Positions 16,661-26,506 of a stretch of 64,000 nucleotides of DNA are shown in pieces. A program made the translations under genes and the position numbers. The DNA is from Palleronia abyssalis (GTDB lineage Bacteria > Pseudomonadota > Alphaproteobacteria > Rhodobacterales > Rhodobacteraceae), in the NCBI RefSeq assembly GCF_900302445.1, contig NZ_ONZF01000014.1:1-64000 (forward strand), in the 5' to 3' direction. Below the pieces are notes generated by a model that had not been told where the DNA came from, did no database searches, and saw only the letters and a list, made by a program, of their open reading frames with translations. Each line of letters opens with the position of its first letter. The first letter of the stretch is position 1.

Positions 16661-16995
16661 GATTTCCATACTTCGTGCTTTAAAACCCGGTCCGGGAACA
16701 ATTTGCGATTCCGAATAATATGTGGAATGCGGTGTTCCTTCAAGATCTCATCTTAGATGTCGGCCGATTTCCCTTTGAATTCTAAATGGTTCGTGACGAT
16801 GATGATCTGATGGTAATCACGCTTGGTCCCGTAGATGGCGGCGAACGCTGACTCGACTTTCGTGCGCCAAGTCCGCTTGGAGTTGAATGTGGAAGCCGAT
16901 TGCTCGCCGGACTTGTCGTTGGTGGGCATAAACCCGCGTACAAAGGTTTCACCTGACACAAGGAATATGTCTGCGCCGGTCTTTCCGTCGCCGCT
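16661..16995 (-). pseudogene. remnant resembling N-terminus of large defence-type NTPase/nuclease proteins
   Basis: Minus-strand reading gives TKVESAFAAIYGTKRDYHQ, IIIVTNHLEFKGKSADI, a stop, then DEILKEHRIPHIIRNRKLF. The pattern of VES-A plus a V-T-N strand plus E-D-E-L plus H-x-I-P-V-T-I-L-D-R recurs near the N-terminus of large ATPase or restriction-like proteins. This region is also more AT-rich than its surroundings. The similarity is recalled by pattern and not tested. Confidence 0.3.
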
Positions 16996-17503
16996 CCCAA
17001 TTAGATCTGTTTGACTGCAAATATTCAGCGCGATTCGTTTTTCGCAACGTTTCTGCGCGAAATTCTCGAATACGGTGTCATCCCTCCAATCGGTGAGCGT
17101 TTGCGGGTGCCGGGGCAGGTCTAAACTTCGCGATCGAGTTGATATTCCACTTTCACCAAATAACTGGAGAACAGATAAGAGTGACGTTCGCGAATGCAGA
17201 GCGACTGCGAATACTTGGATCGTGCGGGTTCGGAGTTTTTCGATTCACTTATTCGAGAGGATTTTAGCATACTTCCCAGACCAAGATACACGTAATAATG
17301 AGTCTAGTTTCTCAACCTTCCACGTCCATATGACGCAAGTCGGGAACGCCCGCTCGTTTCAACCCGCTTTCTGTCACCACGAATACCCACGGGCAATGGA
17401 ACGCTCCGGGCTAGGAAGCGGTCATCCTTTGCGCCAAGTGGGTTGGGGCACGGATTTTTGAGAAAGTTCATAGCGCTATTTCGCTGGATCAAGGTAGTAT
17501 GAA
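16996..17503. other. AT-richer non-coding stretch
   Basis: About 500 bases with no recognisable protein in any frame and visibly lower GC than the neighbouring genes. It sits between the defence-like remnant and an IS3 orfA and is probably decayed foreign DNA. Confidence 0.4.
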
Positions 17504-17965
17504 TTGAACGACAAGAAGACGGCAGCACCAGGCGCGGCGGAGGCGACGGCCTTGTCGGCGCCCGCCCATTACGCTGGCGACGACGGGGCCGTGGCCGTGG
17601 CTGGCGGGGCGAAGGGCTTGCCTGCGAAGCGCAAGCTGACGGCAGTTCAACGGCTGATGCATGGGGAGAGCCTTGAGGCGGTATCGCGTGATCTGAACGT
17701 TCCGGTCCACCGGCTATCGGAATGGCGCAATCGGGTTCTCATGGCTTCGGAAAGCGCCCTAAAGGAGCGCGAGAGGGATGACCGCGACGAGGAAATCGCG
17801 CGGCTCCATACCGAGGTGGGCGAGATCACCATGGCCAACGAGTTGTTGTACGCGAAGATCGACACGCTGGAGGGCGGGCGCCCTTTGGCCCGGCGGAGGT
17901 CGCGAAAAGAAGCCGGGCGCATTCGATCTCCACGCGAGGGGCTACGGAACGGCACGGGTCTGTGA
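17504..17965 (+). pseudogene. IS3-family orfA transposase (helix-turn-helix protein), orfB missing
   Basis: The frame encodes KRKLTAVQRLMHGESLEAVS, RDLNVPVHRLSEWRNRVL, then ALKERERDDRDEEIARLHTE and GEITMANELLYAKIDTLEGG: the helix-turn-helix plus leucine-zipper-like segment of an IS3 orfA. A TTG is the only plausible start (17504). Normally the ORF continues by frameshift into the orfB integrase, but downstream (17966-18250) only scrambled frames remain. The element is therefore a truncated copy. Confidence 0.75.
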
Positions 17966-18359
17966 CCTCTGGAAGGTTCGCCGGGCCACGGTGGCTCGGC
18001 ATCGTGTTCAAGAAGCGCCGCGAATGGCGGCATCACCAGTGCAGGGCGCTGTCTCATTTCCGTGCCCCGGTACGTCCGTTGGGCCAAGCGTGAAGGTCCG
18101 CTTCTCAAATTGGACGTCCGGGTCAAGCTCGTCTTTATTCTGTCTGCGCGGTCGACGTCGCGCATCCGGGTCATGCTTCTCTTCGCAGTCTGGTTGATGC
18201 CACTAGGCATCGCTGCACCCATATGTTGGACCGGTCATGGAGAGCCTTGCTTTTAGGCGCGCTTCTGGTTGCGCAGCAGGCGTTTCGGCTTCATCGTTAT
18301 CCGACGGGGTATGATTGCATGCCCGAGAGGGGAACGGTCATGATCCGCACGCGGATTTC

Positions 18360-18900
18360 GCCCTGAGTAGCAGCGTGATTGACCCGCCGGTCCACAACCT
18401 AAAAAAATGTTGGCACAAGATAAGGCGCGCGTCGAGAAGCGGCACCAGCGCGTGGGTCAGACCCTCGTCCATCTCGATCAGGGGGCGGACGATGTCGTTC
18501 AAAATGCCATGCTGCACGATCTTGGGCAGGCGGATACCGAAGACCTTCAGCAGCCCGCGCACTTCGTCGGCAAGGTCATCGTCTTCTTGAGGAGCGGGTT
18601 GCGAGTGCTCCGCAATGCACGGACGCCATGCGCCACCCGGCTGTTCATGTGAACCGGGCCGCATCAGCCGGTTTTGCCGCGCATGCCGATGGGGCCGCAT
18701 TCACCTAGCGCGCTCCATTCAGACGACACCGAAGCCGGCGGCGGTCAGACCAAAGGCCAGATGCTGGCTCATCGTCCAGCTTCAAAGCCGACGCGTTTGT
18801 TCGGATGGGAGAGGCCCGGCACCTACGCCGCTGGCGGAAACCTCGTCTGGCAGCTTGCGCATCACCCTGCCCTCTCCGTCGACATTTTACAGCGCACATG
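18360..18900 (-). pseudogene. IS110-family transposase (IS1328-like), decayed
   Basis: On the minus strand, pieces in different frames line up in order: MSQHLAFGLTAAGFGVV, NAAPSACAAKPADAA-like sequence and RPHRHARQNRLMR, then KKTMTLADEVRGLLKVFGIR, LPKIVQHGILNDIVRPLIE and EGLTHALVPLLDARLILCQ. This is the central region of an IS110 DEDD transposase. Frameshifts between the pieces rule out function. Confidence 0.6.
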
Positions 18901-19279
18901 ACCGCATGCGAAACGTTCAGCCCGGCAAAATAGTCCTCATCGCTCTCCCTTGTTCACGGCGATGTCGTGATCCTAGCGGGAGCTCGACCTTGAAGTGGAG
19001 CAAGCCCAATTACGCATGCTTCAAGGCCGCCCAAGACCGGTTTCGGAGCACGCGCAGAACTGCGCTGCTACAAGTTTGCTTCAAGCCAATTGACGGGAAC
19101 ACACCGGCGGGACTGCGCAGCTGCAGCGAACTTGCCTCGCAGAATATGGCCGAATGTCGACTATCGTCACAAGCCCTCCGCCGTGCTGATGCTTTGGGGA
19201 AGTAGCCCTTTGTCCGTTAGAAGATCATAGGGCCGGATCGAAGATTCCCACTCTCGGGAAATTCCTCCGGGCGAGACGA
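18901..19279. other. non-coding stretch downstream of lactate permease
   Basis: About 380 bases, no convincing frame and no clear hairpin terminator for the lactate permease operon, which ends at 19280. Confidence 0.4.
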
Positions 19280-20755
19280 TCAGGCAGCAACTTGAAGCCA
19301 CCCGAATGTCAACAGGCCACCGAGGGCCGCGTATATCAGGCATGGCTTGGCAGTGCGCGCCATGACCTCGCCCTCGCGTCCCGACAGCCCGACCGTTGCG
19401 CTTCCCGCGATGATGTTGTGTGGCGCAACGATGTTCCCAATGGCGGATCCAAACCCTTGCGCTGCCACCAGATTGGCGGCCGATAGGCCCACGCTGTCCG
19501 CGGTAGAAGCCTGGAACTCGGTGAACAGGATATTGGACGACGTCGCCGACCCGGTGATGAAGGTTCCCAGCACGCCGACGAACGGCGACAATAGTGGCCA
19601 GGCCGGTCCGACACTGGCCGCCGCCGCCGCGAGGCTGTCGATCATGCCAGCATGGACCATAAGCCGCGAAAGCATCAGCATGACCATCAATGCGAAGGCG
19701 ACGGGAACAAGGCGCCGTATCGAAGCGGACACCGCCCCGGTAAGGAGCCGCAACCGCCCGGTGCCAATGGCACCGAGAAGCAGGCCCAAGAACAACAACG
19801 TGCCCGGATGATAGAGCGGCTGGAACGCGCCGGAATATTCGCTGCTTATGCTCCAGGATAGAGACAGATCCGCCAAAGCCCGCTGCACCGGTGCGATCAG
19901 TCGCGTCACCAGGACAAGCATCAGGATCACGACATACGGCGCGAGGTCCGCGAGAACTGCGCGCGGGCTCGCCGCCTCGCCAGAGGGCCTGCGGCGCAAC
20001 ACGGCGATGAAGACGGCCGCGCCGACCAGCGCGCCGCCGAGGGTGGGGAGTTCCGGGCCGACTACGGCCGCCAGAAGGACTGAGGGCACAAGGAAGCTCG
20101 CCGCGGCGAACACGGTCCAGGCCAGCATCCGCGCTGACAGGGGCGGGTCGTCCGCCATCCGGACCATGATCAGCAAAAGGACCGGCGCGCAGACCGCATG
20201 CATCGACGCGGTCCTCATCGCGACGTCCTGCGCTGGCAGCCCGGACAGGGTCACCTGCGCCAGGACCGGCGTGCCGACCGCACCAAATGAGACGCCGGCC
20301 GCGTGGCCCAGCAGAGCCAGGACGACCGCCCGGACCGGCGGATAGCCCAGCCCGACAAGCAGCGGCGCGGCCAAGGCGACCGGAGTCCCGAATCCGGCGG
20401 CGCCCTCCATGAAGAGCCCGAAGAACCACGCGATCAGGATCGCCTGAAGTCGGCGATCTTCCGTCACCGAGGCCAGCATGTCGCGGATGCGGACGATCGC
20501 GCCGGACGCCTTCTGAAACTCGAACAGACCCAGCGCGGGGAAAATGATCCACACGATCGTCGCGGTGGAATGGGCTGCCTCTGCCCCGACCCCGACCAAA
20601 AGGGGGACGATTCCCTCCGCCGGTTCGAACGCCGTCAATGCCAGAGAGATCGCCAGCGCAAGACCTGCCGCGCCAGAGAGAATGGCAGAACGCCGCAGGA
20701 TCACCATGCCGATCAGGATGAGCCCCAGAGGCGTGGACGCCAACAGCGCGCTCAT
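19280..20755 (-). CDS. lctP: L-lactate permease (LctP family)
   Basis: 491 residues with about a dozen hydrophobic helices. Family features include WIIFPALGLFEFQKASGA, the motif GLFMEGAAGFGTPVALAAP, GHAAGVSFGAVGTPV and FITGSATSSNILFTEFQ, with NLVAAQGFGSAIGNIVAPHN near the C-terminus. These match LctP/LldP lactate:proton symporters of the inner membrane; the protein is somewhat shorter than the 551-residue E. coli LldP. It follows the D-lactate dehydrogenase gene by 3 bases on the same strand, so uptake or efflux of lactate is coupled with its interconversion with pyruvate. Glycolate is a known alternative substrate. Confidence 0.9.
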   Translation of the reverse strand: MSALLASTPLGLILIGMVILRRSAILSGAAGLALAISLALTAFEPAEGIVPLLVGVGAEAAHSTATIVWIIFPALGLFEFQKASGAIVRIRDMLASVTEDRRLQAILIAWFFGLFMEGAAGFGTPVALAAPLLVGLGYPPVRAVVLALLGHAAGVSFGAVGTPVLAQVTLSGLPAQDVAMRTASMHAVCAPVLLLIMVRMADDPPLSARMLAWTVFAAASFLVPSVLLAAVVGPELPTLGGALVGAAVFIAVLRRRPSGEAASPRAVLADLAPYVVILMLVLVTRLIAPVQRALADLSLSWSISSEYSGAFQPLYHPGTLLFLGLLLGAIGTGRLRLLTGAVSASIRRLVPVAFALMVMLMLSRLMVHAGMIDSLAAAAASVGPAWPLLSPFVGVLGTFITGSATSSNILFTEFQASTADSVGLSAANLVAAQGFGSAIGNIVAPHNIIAGSATVGLSGREGEVMARTAKPCLIYAALGGLLTFGWLQVAA

Positions 20756-20758
20756 GGA

Positions 20759-21760
20759 TCAATCCCCCGGTGGCATTGGCACCGGGTGGACGGGCGCCCC
20801 ATCGCGCTCGAAGGTGGAGATGTTATCCAGCGTCGTTCGCGCGATAGCGGTGAGGGCCTCGTGTGTGAAAAAACCCTGGTGGCCGGTGACCAGCACGTTC
20901 GGAAAGGTCAGAAGCCGGGCGAAGACGTCGTCGCGGATGAAGGTTCGCGACAGGTCCTCGAAAAACAGATCAGCCTCTTCCTCGTAAACGTCGAGACCGA
21001 CGCTGCCGATGGTCCCGCTCTTCAGTCCGGCGATCAGCGCCGACGTGTCCACGACGGCGCCGCGGCTCGTGTTGACCAGCATTACGCCAGACTTCATTCG
21101 CGAAATGGCGTCCGCGTTGATCATGTGTCGGGTCTGCGGAGTGAGAGGGGATTGCAGAGTGATGATGTCGCTTTGACCAAGCAGATCGTTCAGGCCGACG
21201 TAACGAACGCCCATCTCGGTGCAGGCAGCGTTCTCATTCGGGTCGAACGCCAGCACCTCGCAGCCGAAGCCACAGAGGATGCGCGCCACGATCTCGCCAA
21301 TCTGTCCGGTCCCGACGATTCCCACGCTCTTTCCGTGAAGATCGAAGCCCAGCAGCCCATCGAGTGCGAAGTTTCCCTCGCGCACGCGGTTGTAGGCCCG
21401 GTGCAACTTACGGTTCAGTGTCATGATCAGGGCCACCGTATGTTCGGCGACGGCGTGAGGCGAGTAGGCCGGAACTCGCCCGACAGCGATGCCGGCCGAG
21501 GCCGCCGCTGCGAGGTCCACGTTGTTGAAGCCGGCCGAACGTAGGGCGACGAACCTGATGTCGAGGCGGACCAGTTCCGCGACGACGTCGGGCCCGAGGT
21601 CGTCGTTGACAAAGGCGCAGATTGCATCGCTTCCGCCTGCAAGCGCGGCGGTAGCGGAGGTCAGGCGCATGTCGTGAAACACAAGCTCGTGGCGTTCCGC
21701 GTTCGCCGCGCTCAGATATTGCTCGTCGTATGGCTTCGTGCTGAATACCGTTACACGCAT
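20759..21760 (-). CDS. ldhA: D-lactate dehydrogenase / 2-hydroxyacid dehydrogenase (LdhA type)
   Basis: 333 residues. The D-2-hydroxyacid dehydrogenase fold shows [20 protein letters not shown] (NAD-binding GxGxxG), [34 protein letters not shown] with the preceding catalytic Arg region, [15 protein letters not shown], and [14 protein letters not shown] with the catalytic His. [11 protein letters not shown] and the H-Q-G-F-F-T motif are characteristic of fermentative LdhA rather than glyoxylate or phosphoglycerate dehydrogenases. The start [16 protein letters not shown] at 21760 is the canonical one. It forms an operon with the lactate permease and reduces pyruvate to D-lactate with NADH, or the reverse. 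Confidence 0.9.
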   Translation of the reverse strand: MRVTVFSTKPYDEQYLSAANAERHELVFHDMRLTSATAALAGGSDAICAFVNDDLGPDVVAELVRLDIRFVALRSAGFNNVDLAAAASAGIAVGRVPAYSPHAVAEHTVALIMTLNRKLHRAYNRVREGNFALDGLLGFDLHGKSVGIVGTGQIGEIVARILCGFGCEVLAFDPNENAACTEMGVRYVGLNDLLGQSDIITLQSPLTPQTRHMINADAISRMKSGVMLVNTSRGAVVDTSALIAGLKSGTIGSVGLDVYEEEADLFFEDLSRTFIRDDVFARLLTFPNVLVTGHQGFFTHEALTAIARTTLDNISTFERDGAPVHPVPMPPGD

Positions 21761-22358
21761 CGGGTCTCCGTCGCTGAAGCGGCCGTACCGGGTAATCCGA
21801 GGAACGTAGTGGCCTCTTCGGCCGTCACATGAAGGCATACGGCCTTTTACCCCCTGAATACAGGGCCCACCTAAATCGCCCGAAAATGCGCGCGCTGTCG
21901 CGCTGTGCCTGATGCCGAGCCGCCGGCGCCGTGTGGCACGCCGTTATAAGCCCTCTACTCGTCGGGTTCGCTCAGGCCGAAGCCTGTGCTTTATCACTAA
22001 CTCTAAATGGCCCCCACATTCTGTGGCGAAACGATCGATGGAAGCGTCCGCTCAAGGCCTCCATCCTCGTGACCATTGCTAGGCTCATCTCCGACTTGGC
22101 TGCCACCTCTTCCGCGGTCATGCTGGCTGCATCGCGCAAGCTTCAAAGCTTCACAGCGATCTCGCGCTTGGCCGCGTTCGCCTTCTACCGTCCATAAGCT
22201 TGGGGACGTGCTTCGCGCATCCGCTGTCGGAACGATATCTTGTCGGTAGCATTCGCTATCCGCCTCGGTTGATCGGCCGCTGCAGTTTTGTACCGACTAT
22301 CGCGCGTTGACCGCCAGAAATGGACCTGTCGCGGTTTGGTTCCGGTCACGGTGCTCAT
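21761..22358. other. intergenic debris with possible HTH remnant
   Basis: About 600 bases. A minus-strand segment around 22030-22200 reads AASMTAEEVAAKSEMSLAMV after a stop, reminiscent of an XRE-type helix-turn-helix (MTxEExAxxSGxS). It has no intact frame. The rest shows no gene. Confidence 0.35.
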
Positions 22359-22920
22359 TTAGGCGGCCTTTCGCTCCAAGGCCGAGGGACTTTTCCAGCC
22401 CAGTGCTGAGTGTCGCCGCCGTGGATTGTAGAAGCCGTTGATGTATTGGAAGAGGGCCAGTTCGACGTCGCGGCGTGTCGACCAGGATCGTCGCCAGATC
22501 ATCTCAGCCTTCAGGGTCTTGAAGAAGGTCTCGACGGCGGCGTTATCGTAGCAGTTTCCCTTGCCACTCATCGATACCTTGAAGCCGTTCCGGCGCAGGA
22601 TCTTTTGATAGTCGTGAGAACAATACTGGCTGCCGCGGTCGGTATGCTGGATGCAACCCTTGGGCGGCCGCCGCAGGGCGATCGCCATGTTCAGCGCCCG
22701 GACCGCCAGATCTTTCTTCAGCCGGTTGCTGATCGCCCAGCCGATCACGCGCCGGGAATGCAGATCGAGAACGACGGCCAGATAAACCCAGCCTTCCCGG
22801 GTCCAGATGTAGCTGATGTCGCCCGCCCATTTTTCGTTTGGATGATCTGCATGGAAATCCCGACCCAGAAGGTTCGGCGCGATGTTGAACGTATGATCGC
22901 TAGCCCCCTCTTGTCTTATT
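22359..22920 (-). pseudogene. IS3-family orfB, C-terminal part (split by IS110)
   Basis: Encodes FNIAPNLLGRDFHADHPNEK, WAGDISYIWTREGWVYLAVV (first Asp), HTDRGSQYCSHDYQ (second Asp) and NAAVETFFKTLKAE (Glu), ending FYNPRRRHSALGWKSPSALE. This is a complete DDE catalytic core of the IS3 group. The frame opens at about 22910, exactly where the IS110 copy begins. The missing N-terminal part is found on the other side at 24071-24361, so the two pieces once were one gene. Confidence 0.9.
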
Positions 22921-24070
22921 GATGTCTCAGCTCTTGTTGCATGATGGGAGCCACCACGCAGATCGCGCAAATCGGCGTGGTGGCGGGGGATGGATCGTAC
23001 CCCTCTTGGTCGTCAGGGACCGTTGCCGAGTATGGTTGTCCCCGCTTTGTCTTCGAGCCTGAACGGATACCTGGGCTTCGGGCCCGCATGACAAGACGAG
23101 GTGGGAGATACTCCATGCAGGATGCAACCGGCGACGACGTTTCCAAGGCCGTGCTCGTTGCGTATTGCTCATTGATAAATGAGTGCCGGCAGTTTTCAAA
23201 TGATGCTGCTGGCTTGGCCGCGCTTGAGCAGTGGGCGTCGGATGACGTTGCGGTCATCGTCTTCGAAGCGTCCGGCACATATCATCGGGAACTTGAGCGT
23301 CATTTGTCGCGCCGGGGACTGGCCTTCGCGAAGGTCGATCCCCGACAGGCACGACGGTTCGCGGAAGCGATCGGGCGTGTTGCCAAGACAGACTGACTCG
23401 ACGCCGAGATGCTGGCCAGGATGGGGGCTACCCTGCAGCCCGAACCGACGGTGGCACAGCCTGAAGTCGTTGCAGATCTACGCGATTTACTGGTGTTCCG
23501 CCGAGGCCTGATCAAGGATCGCACCGCCGCGAGAACGCGGCTCAAGATGGCAAGGCAAGTGGTCCTGCGCCGTTTTCCCACGCAACGGCTGGCACAGGTC
23601 GAGCGGCAGATCGCGCGTATAGATGCGACGATGCAGGCGCTCATCGCCTCTGACACCGGGCTGATGGAACGACTGAGCATCTTGGTCAGCATCCCCGGCA
23701 TCTCCCTCGTTTCGGCAACGGCCTTGCTTGCAGACGTGCCGGAACTCGGCAACCTGTCGGGAAAGGAAGCTGCCGCTTTGGCCGGGCTGGCCCCGATATC
23801 GCGCTAATCAGGGCAATGGCGTGGTCAGGAACATATCCAAGGAGGCCGGCAGTCTGTCCGGAAGGTCCTCTTCATGCCGGCGCTCAGCGACATCCAGCAC
23901 AACAGCTCCGCCAAGGCCAAGTTCGAAGACCTCGTTCAAGCAGGAAAGCCAAGAACAGTTGCTGTGACCGCAGTCATGCGAAAACTCATCGTTTTGGCAA
24001 ATGCGCTCCTGAGAGATGGACGAAAATGGGTTCCCGAACCTACTTGCTGCCCATGCGCCTGCCGGGCGAT
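22921..24070 (+). mobile_element. IS110-family element inserted in IS3 orfB, inactive
   Basis: The transposase frame begins at about 23115 (MQDATGDDVSKAVLVAYCSL) with the DEDD nuclease part (DVAVIVFEASGTYHRELERH, KVDPRQARRFAEAIGRVAKT). A TGA follows at about 23396, then LDAEMLARMGATLQPEPTVA, LVSIPGISLVSATALLADVP and AALAGLAPISR. A frameshift near 23805 precedes VRKVLFMPAL and AVMRKLIVLANALLRDG. One stop and one frameshift make it inactive. The flanks on both sides are halves of the same IS3 orfB, which fixes the element to about 22921-24070; exact ends not determined. Confidence 0.8.
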
Positions 24071-24361
24071 GGTCGTGACCTTGTATCTGCGTTTCCGCAC
24101 CACGCGGATGTCGTTCTGGCGCATCAGACGACCTACCTGGCCACTCTCATGGTTTGCTCTGCAACCACTGCCGGGCAGTGGATGGCCGACGTCGAAACCA
24201 AGTTCCGTTAGCTCCTCGGTCATCCGTGGCCGGCCGTAGCTGCCCAGGCTGGCACGGTGCTGGTCACAGATATGTGCCAGCAGCACCATGTCGGTGCGCT
24301 GCCGCTGCGACAGCGCGCGCTGTCGCCAAGCGCGCAGCCCACGATCCGTCACGTCCAGCAT
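24071..24361 (-). pseudogene. IS3-family orfB, N-terminal part (split by IS110)
   Basis: Reads LDVTDRGLRAWRQRALSQR, DMVLLAHICDQHRASLGSYG, RPRMTEELTELGFDVGH, then VGRLMRQNDIRVVRKRRYKV up to the IS110 boundary. Between VGH and VGR an extra segment of about 15 codons (starting PLPGSGCRANHE) is inserted relative to the normal IS3 sequence. Continuation of this protein lies at 22359-22920 across the IS110. Confidence 0.8.
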
Positions 24362-24694
24362 TCGTTACAGATGGACCTGTAGCAGCGCCCCACGATATTA
24401 GCGCTCTGAGGCGCGCCGTGCTTTGACAAGTGGCTCCCCGTGAGGGAAGGCTCGGGTCAAGCCGCCTCCCTCACTTTTCGGCTAGGTCCAAGACCATCCA
24501 ACCCCGAGCCCGCACTGGATTTCGACCTCCCGCGTCGCCGGCATGGATCCCGCCGGAAAATGGGCCCGCATGACATCCCGCTGGTATCTGTTGCGCGAAA
24601 TGTCGTCGCCCGTCGGACTCTCGCAAGAGCTTGGGCCCAGAACAAACGGCATCTCAGGCGCCGCCCTGTTCGTGGCGAGGTGCTCATGGGTCGA
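24362..24694. other. intergenic between IS3 remnant and sugar ABC operon
   Basis: About 330 bases with no recognised gene. The plus-strand frames extending from here across the ATPase gene are antisense shadows. No clear terminator for the ABC operon. Confidence 0.4.
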
Positions 24695-25678
24695 TCAACT
24701 CTTTCCGAAACGGAACTCCCTCTCCGGCATAGGCGCCGCACGTATCTCGCGACCCTCGCGGAGTTCGGATTGCCCGTCGGTGCGGATGATCATCGGGCCG
24801 AACGTCTCCATCTCGGCGTGGACGATCGTGTCGGCGCCGAGACGTTCGACCAGGCGCACGCGACCGTGCCAGTCGCCGTCATCGGTCAGGCGGATATGCT
24901 CGGGGCGGATGCCGTAGACCTCGCAGCCCTTCTGCGCCGCGACATCCCCATCGAAGAGGTTCATCTTGGGCGATCCGATGAAGCCGGCGACGAAGGGAGT
25001 CGCCGGCTTGTCGTAGAGCTCCATCGGGGTGCCCACCTGTTCAATCGCGCCGTCCTTCAGCACCACGATCTTGTCGGCCATGGTCATCGCCTCGACCTGG
25101 TCGTGGGTGACGTAGATCATGGTCGAGCCCAACTGCGCGTGCAGGTCGGTCAGCTCGATCCGCATCTGGCTGCGCAGCGCCGCGTCGAGGTTCGACAACG
25201 GTTCGTCGAAAAGGAACACCTTGGGGTCGCGCACGATGGCGCGTCCGATGGCGACCCGCTGGCGCTGACCGCCCGACAGCTCCTTGGGGCGGCGGTCCAG
25301 GAGGTGGCCCAGTTGCAGCGTCTCGGCCACGCGGTTCACGGCCTCCGCGATCTCGGCCTTGGGCTTGCGGGCGAGTGACAGGCCGAAGCCGATATTCTCG
25401 CCCACTGTCAGGTGCGGATAGAGCGCGTAGGACTGGAACACCATGGCGATGTCCCGCTCGACCGGCTCCAAGTTACCGACATCGCGCCCGTCGATCTCGA
25501 TCCGGCCGCTCGTCTGCTCTTCCAGCCCCGAGATGATGCGCAGAAGCGTGGACTTACCGCAGCCCGACGGGCCGACGAAGACGCAGAACTCGCCATCCTC
25601 GATGGTCAGGTCGATGCCGTGGATGACCTCGACCTTGCCGAAGCTCTTGCGGATGTCGTGCAATTCGACACGTGCCAT
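24695..25678 (-). CDS. sugar ABC transporter ATP-binding protein (UgpC/MalK family)
   Basis: 327 residues. Walker A GPSGCGKST, Q-loop MVFQSYALYPHLTV, signature LSGGQRQRVAIGRA, Walker B VFLFDEPLSNLDA and the switch His in YVTHDQVEA are all intact. The C-terminal extension (GIRPEHIRLTDDG) is the MalK-type OB-fold regulatory domain. It energises the two permeases encoded upstream; the last gene of the operon rhamnosidase, binding protein, permease, permease, ATPase. Lies 3 bases after the second permease gene. Cytoplasmic face of the inner membrane. Confidence 0.93.
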   Translation of the reverse strand: MARVELHDIRKSFGKVEVIHGIDLTIEDGEFCVFVGPSGCGKSTLLRIISGLEEQTSGRIEIDGRDVGNLEPVERDIAMVFQSYALYPHLTVGENIGFGLSLARKPKAEIAEAVNRVAETLQLGHLLDRRPKELSGGQRQRVAIGRAIVRDPKVFLFDEPLSNLDAALRSQMRIELTDLHAQLGSTMIYVTHDQVEAMTMADKIVVLKDGAIEQVGTPMELYDKPATPFVAGFIGSPKMNLFDGDVAAQKGCEVYGIRPEHIRLTDDGDWHGRVRLVERLGADTIVHAEMETFGPMIIRTDGQSELREGREIRAAPMPEREFRFGKS

Positions 25679-25681
25679 GGA

Positions 25682-26506
25682 TTACCCTTTCACGGCCCCG
25701 GCGGTCATGCCGGCGACGATCTGACGGTTGAAGAACAAAAAGACGATGAGCGGCGGGATGGTAACCAGCAGGATGTTCATGAACAGCAGGTTCATCTGAC
25801 TGACGAACTGGCTCTGGAAGTTGTAGAGCGTCAGCTGCACGGTCACGTTCTCACGCCCCGGAAGGTAGTAAAGCGGGTGGGTGAAGTCGTTGAACACGGT
25901 GATCGACTGGACGACGATCACCGTGACAGTCACCGGCTTCAGAAGCGGCAGGATGACCCGGAAGAAGATCTGCAAGGGCGAGGCGCCGTCGATCCGCGCG
26001 GCCTCGTCCAGGTCGCGGGGAATCGTGCCGATGAACTGCCGGAACAAAAGGACCGAGAAGGATAGCCCGTAGGCGCACTGGATCAGGATCATCCCGTGGA
26101 TCGTCTTGAAGAGGCCGATCTGCTGAAGCAGCCAGATCGTCGGCACAACGGCGGGCGGGATCATCAGTCCCGCCAGGACGAAGCCAAAAATCACCTTGTT
26201 CCACGCGCTGTGCCGGCGCTGGAGGATATAGCCCACCATCGCGCCGAAGATCACCATTAGCGCGACCGAGCACACCGTGATGAGGGTCGAGTTCCAGTAG
26301 GCCAGCAGCAGGATGTAGTCGCGTGCCTGCACCACGGCGATCAGGTTTTCGAAGAACACCCAGCGGTCGGGCAGCGAGAAATCCAATGCCGCCGAATCCT
26401 GCGACGTCTTGGATGCGTTGAGCAGGATGAAGATGAAAGGCAGCACGAAGATGACGAAGGTGGCGGCAAGGGCCGTGATGCCGATGACGTATTGGCGACG
26501 TTTCAT
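25682..26506 (-). CDS. sugar ABC transporter permease (MalG/UgpE type)
   Basis: 274 residues with six hydrophobic helices starting at ITALAATFVIFVLPFIFIL. The ATPase-contact EAA loop reads DLDEAARIDGASPLQIFFRV (EAA---G---------I---P pattern ending in ILPLLKP). Pairs with the MalF-type permease, whose gene it overlaps by 4 bases. Carries a rhamnoside- or oligosaccharide-type substrate, judged from the adjoining alpha-L-rhamnosidase. Confidence 0.92.
   Translation of the reverse strand: MKRRQYVIGITALAATFVIFVLPFIFILLNASKTSQDSAALDFSLPDRWVFFENLIAVVQARDYILLLAYWNSTLITVCSVALMVIFGAMVGYILQRRHSAWNKVIFGFVLAGLMIPPAVVPTIWLLQQIGLFKTIHGMILIQCAYGLSFSVLLFRQFIGTIPRDLDEAARIDGASPLQIFFRVILPLLKPVTVTVIVVQSITVFNDFTHPLYYLPGRENVTVQLTLYNFQSQFVSQMNLLFMNILLVTIPPLIVFLFFNRQIVAGMTAGAVKG

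Noticed and set aside
22030-22200. XRE-type regulator gene
   Set aside because: Only a short helix-turn-helix-like phrase after a stop codon; no intact frame.
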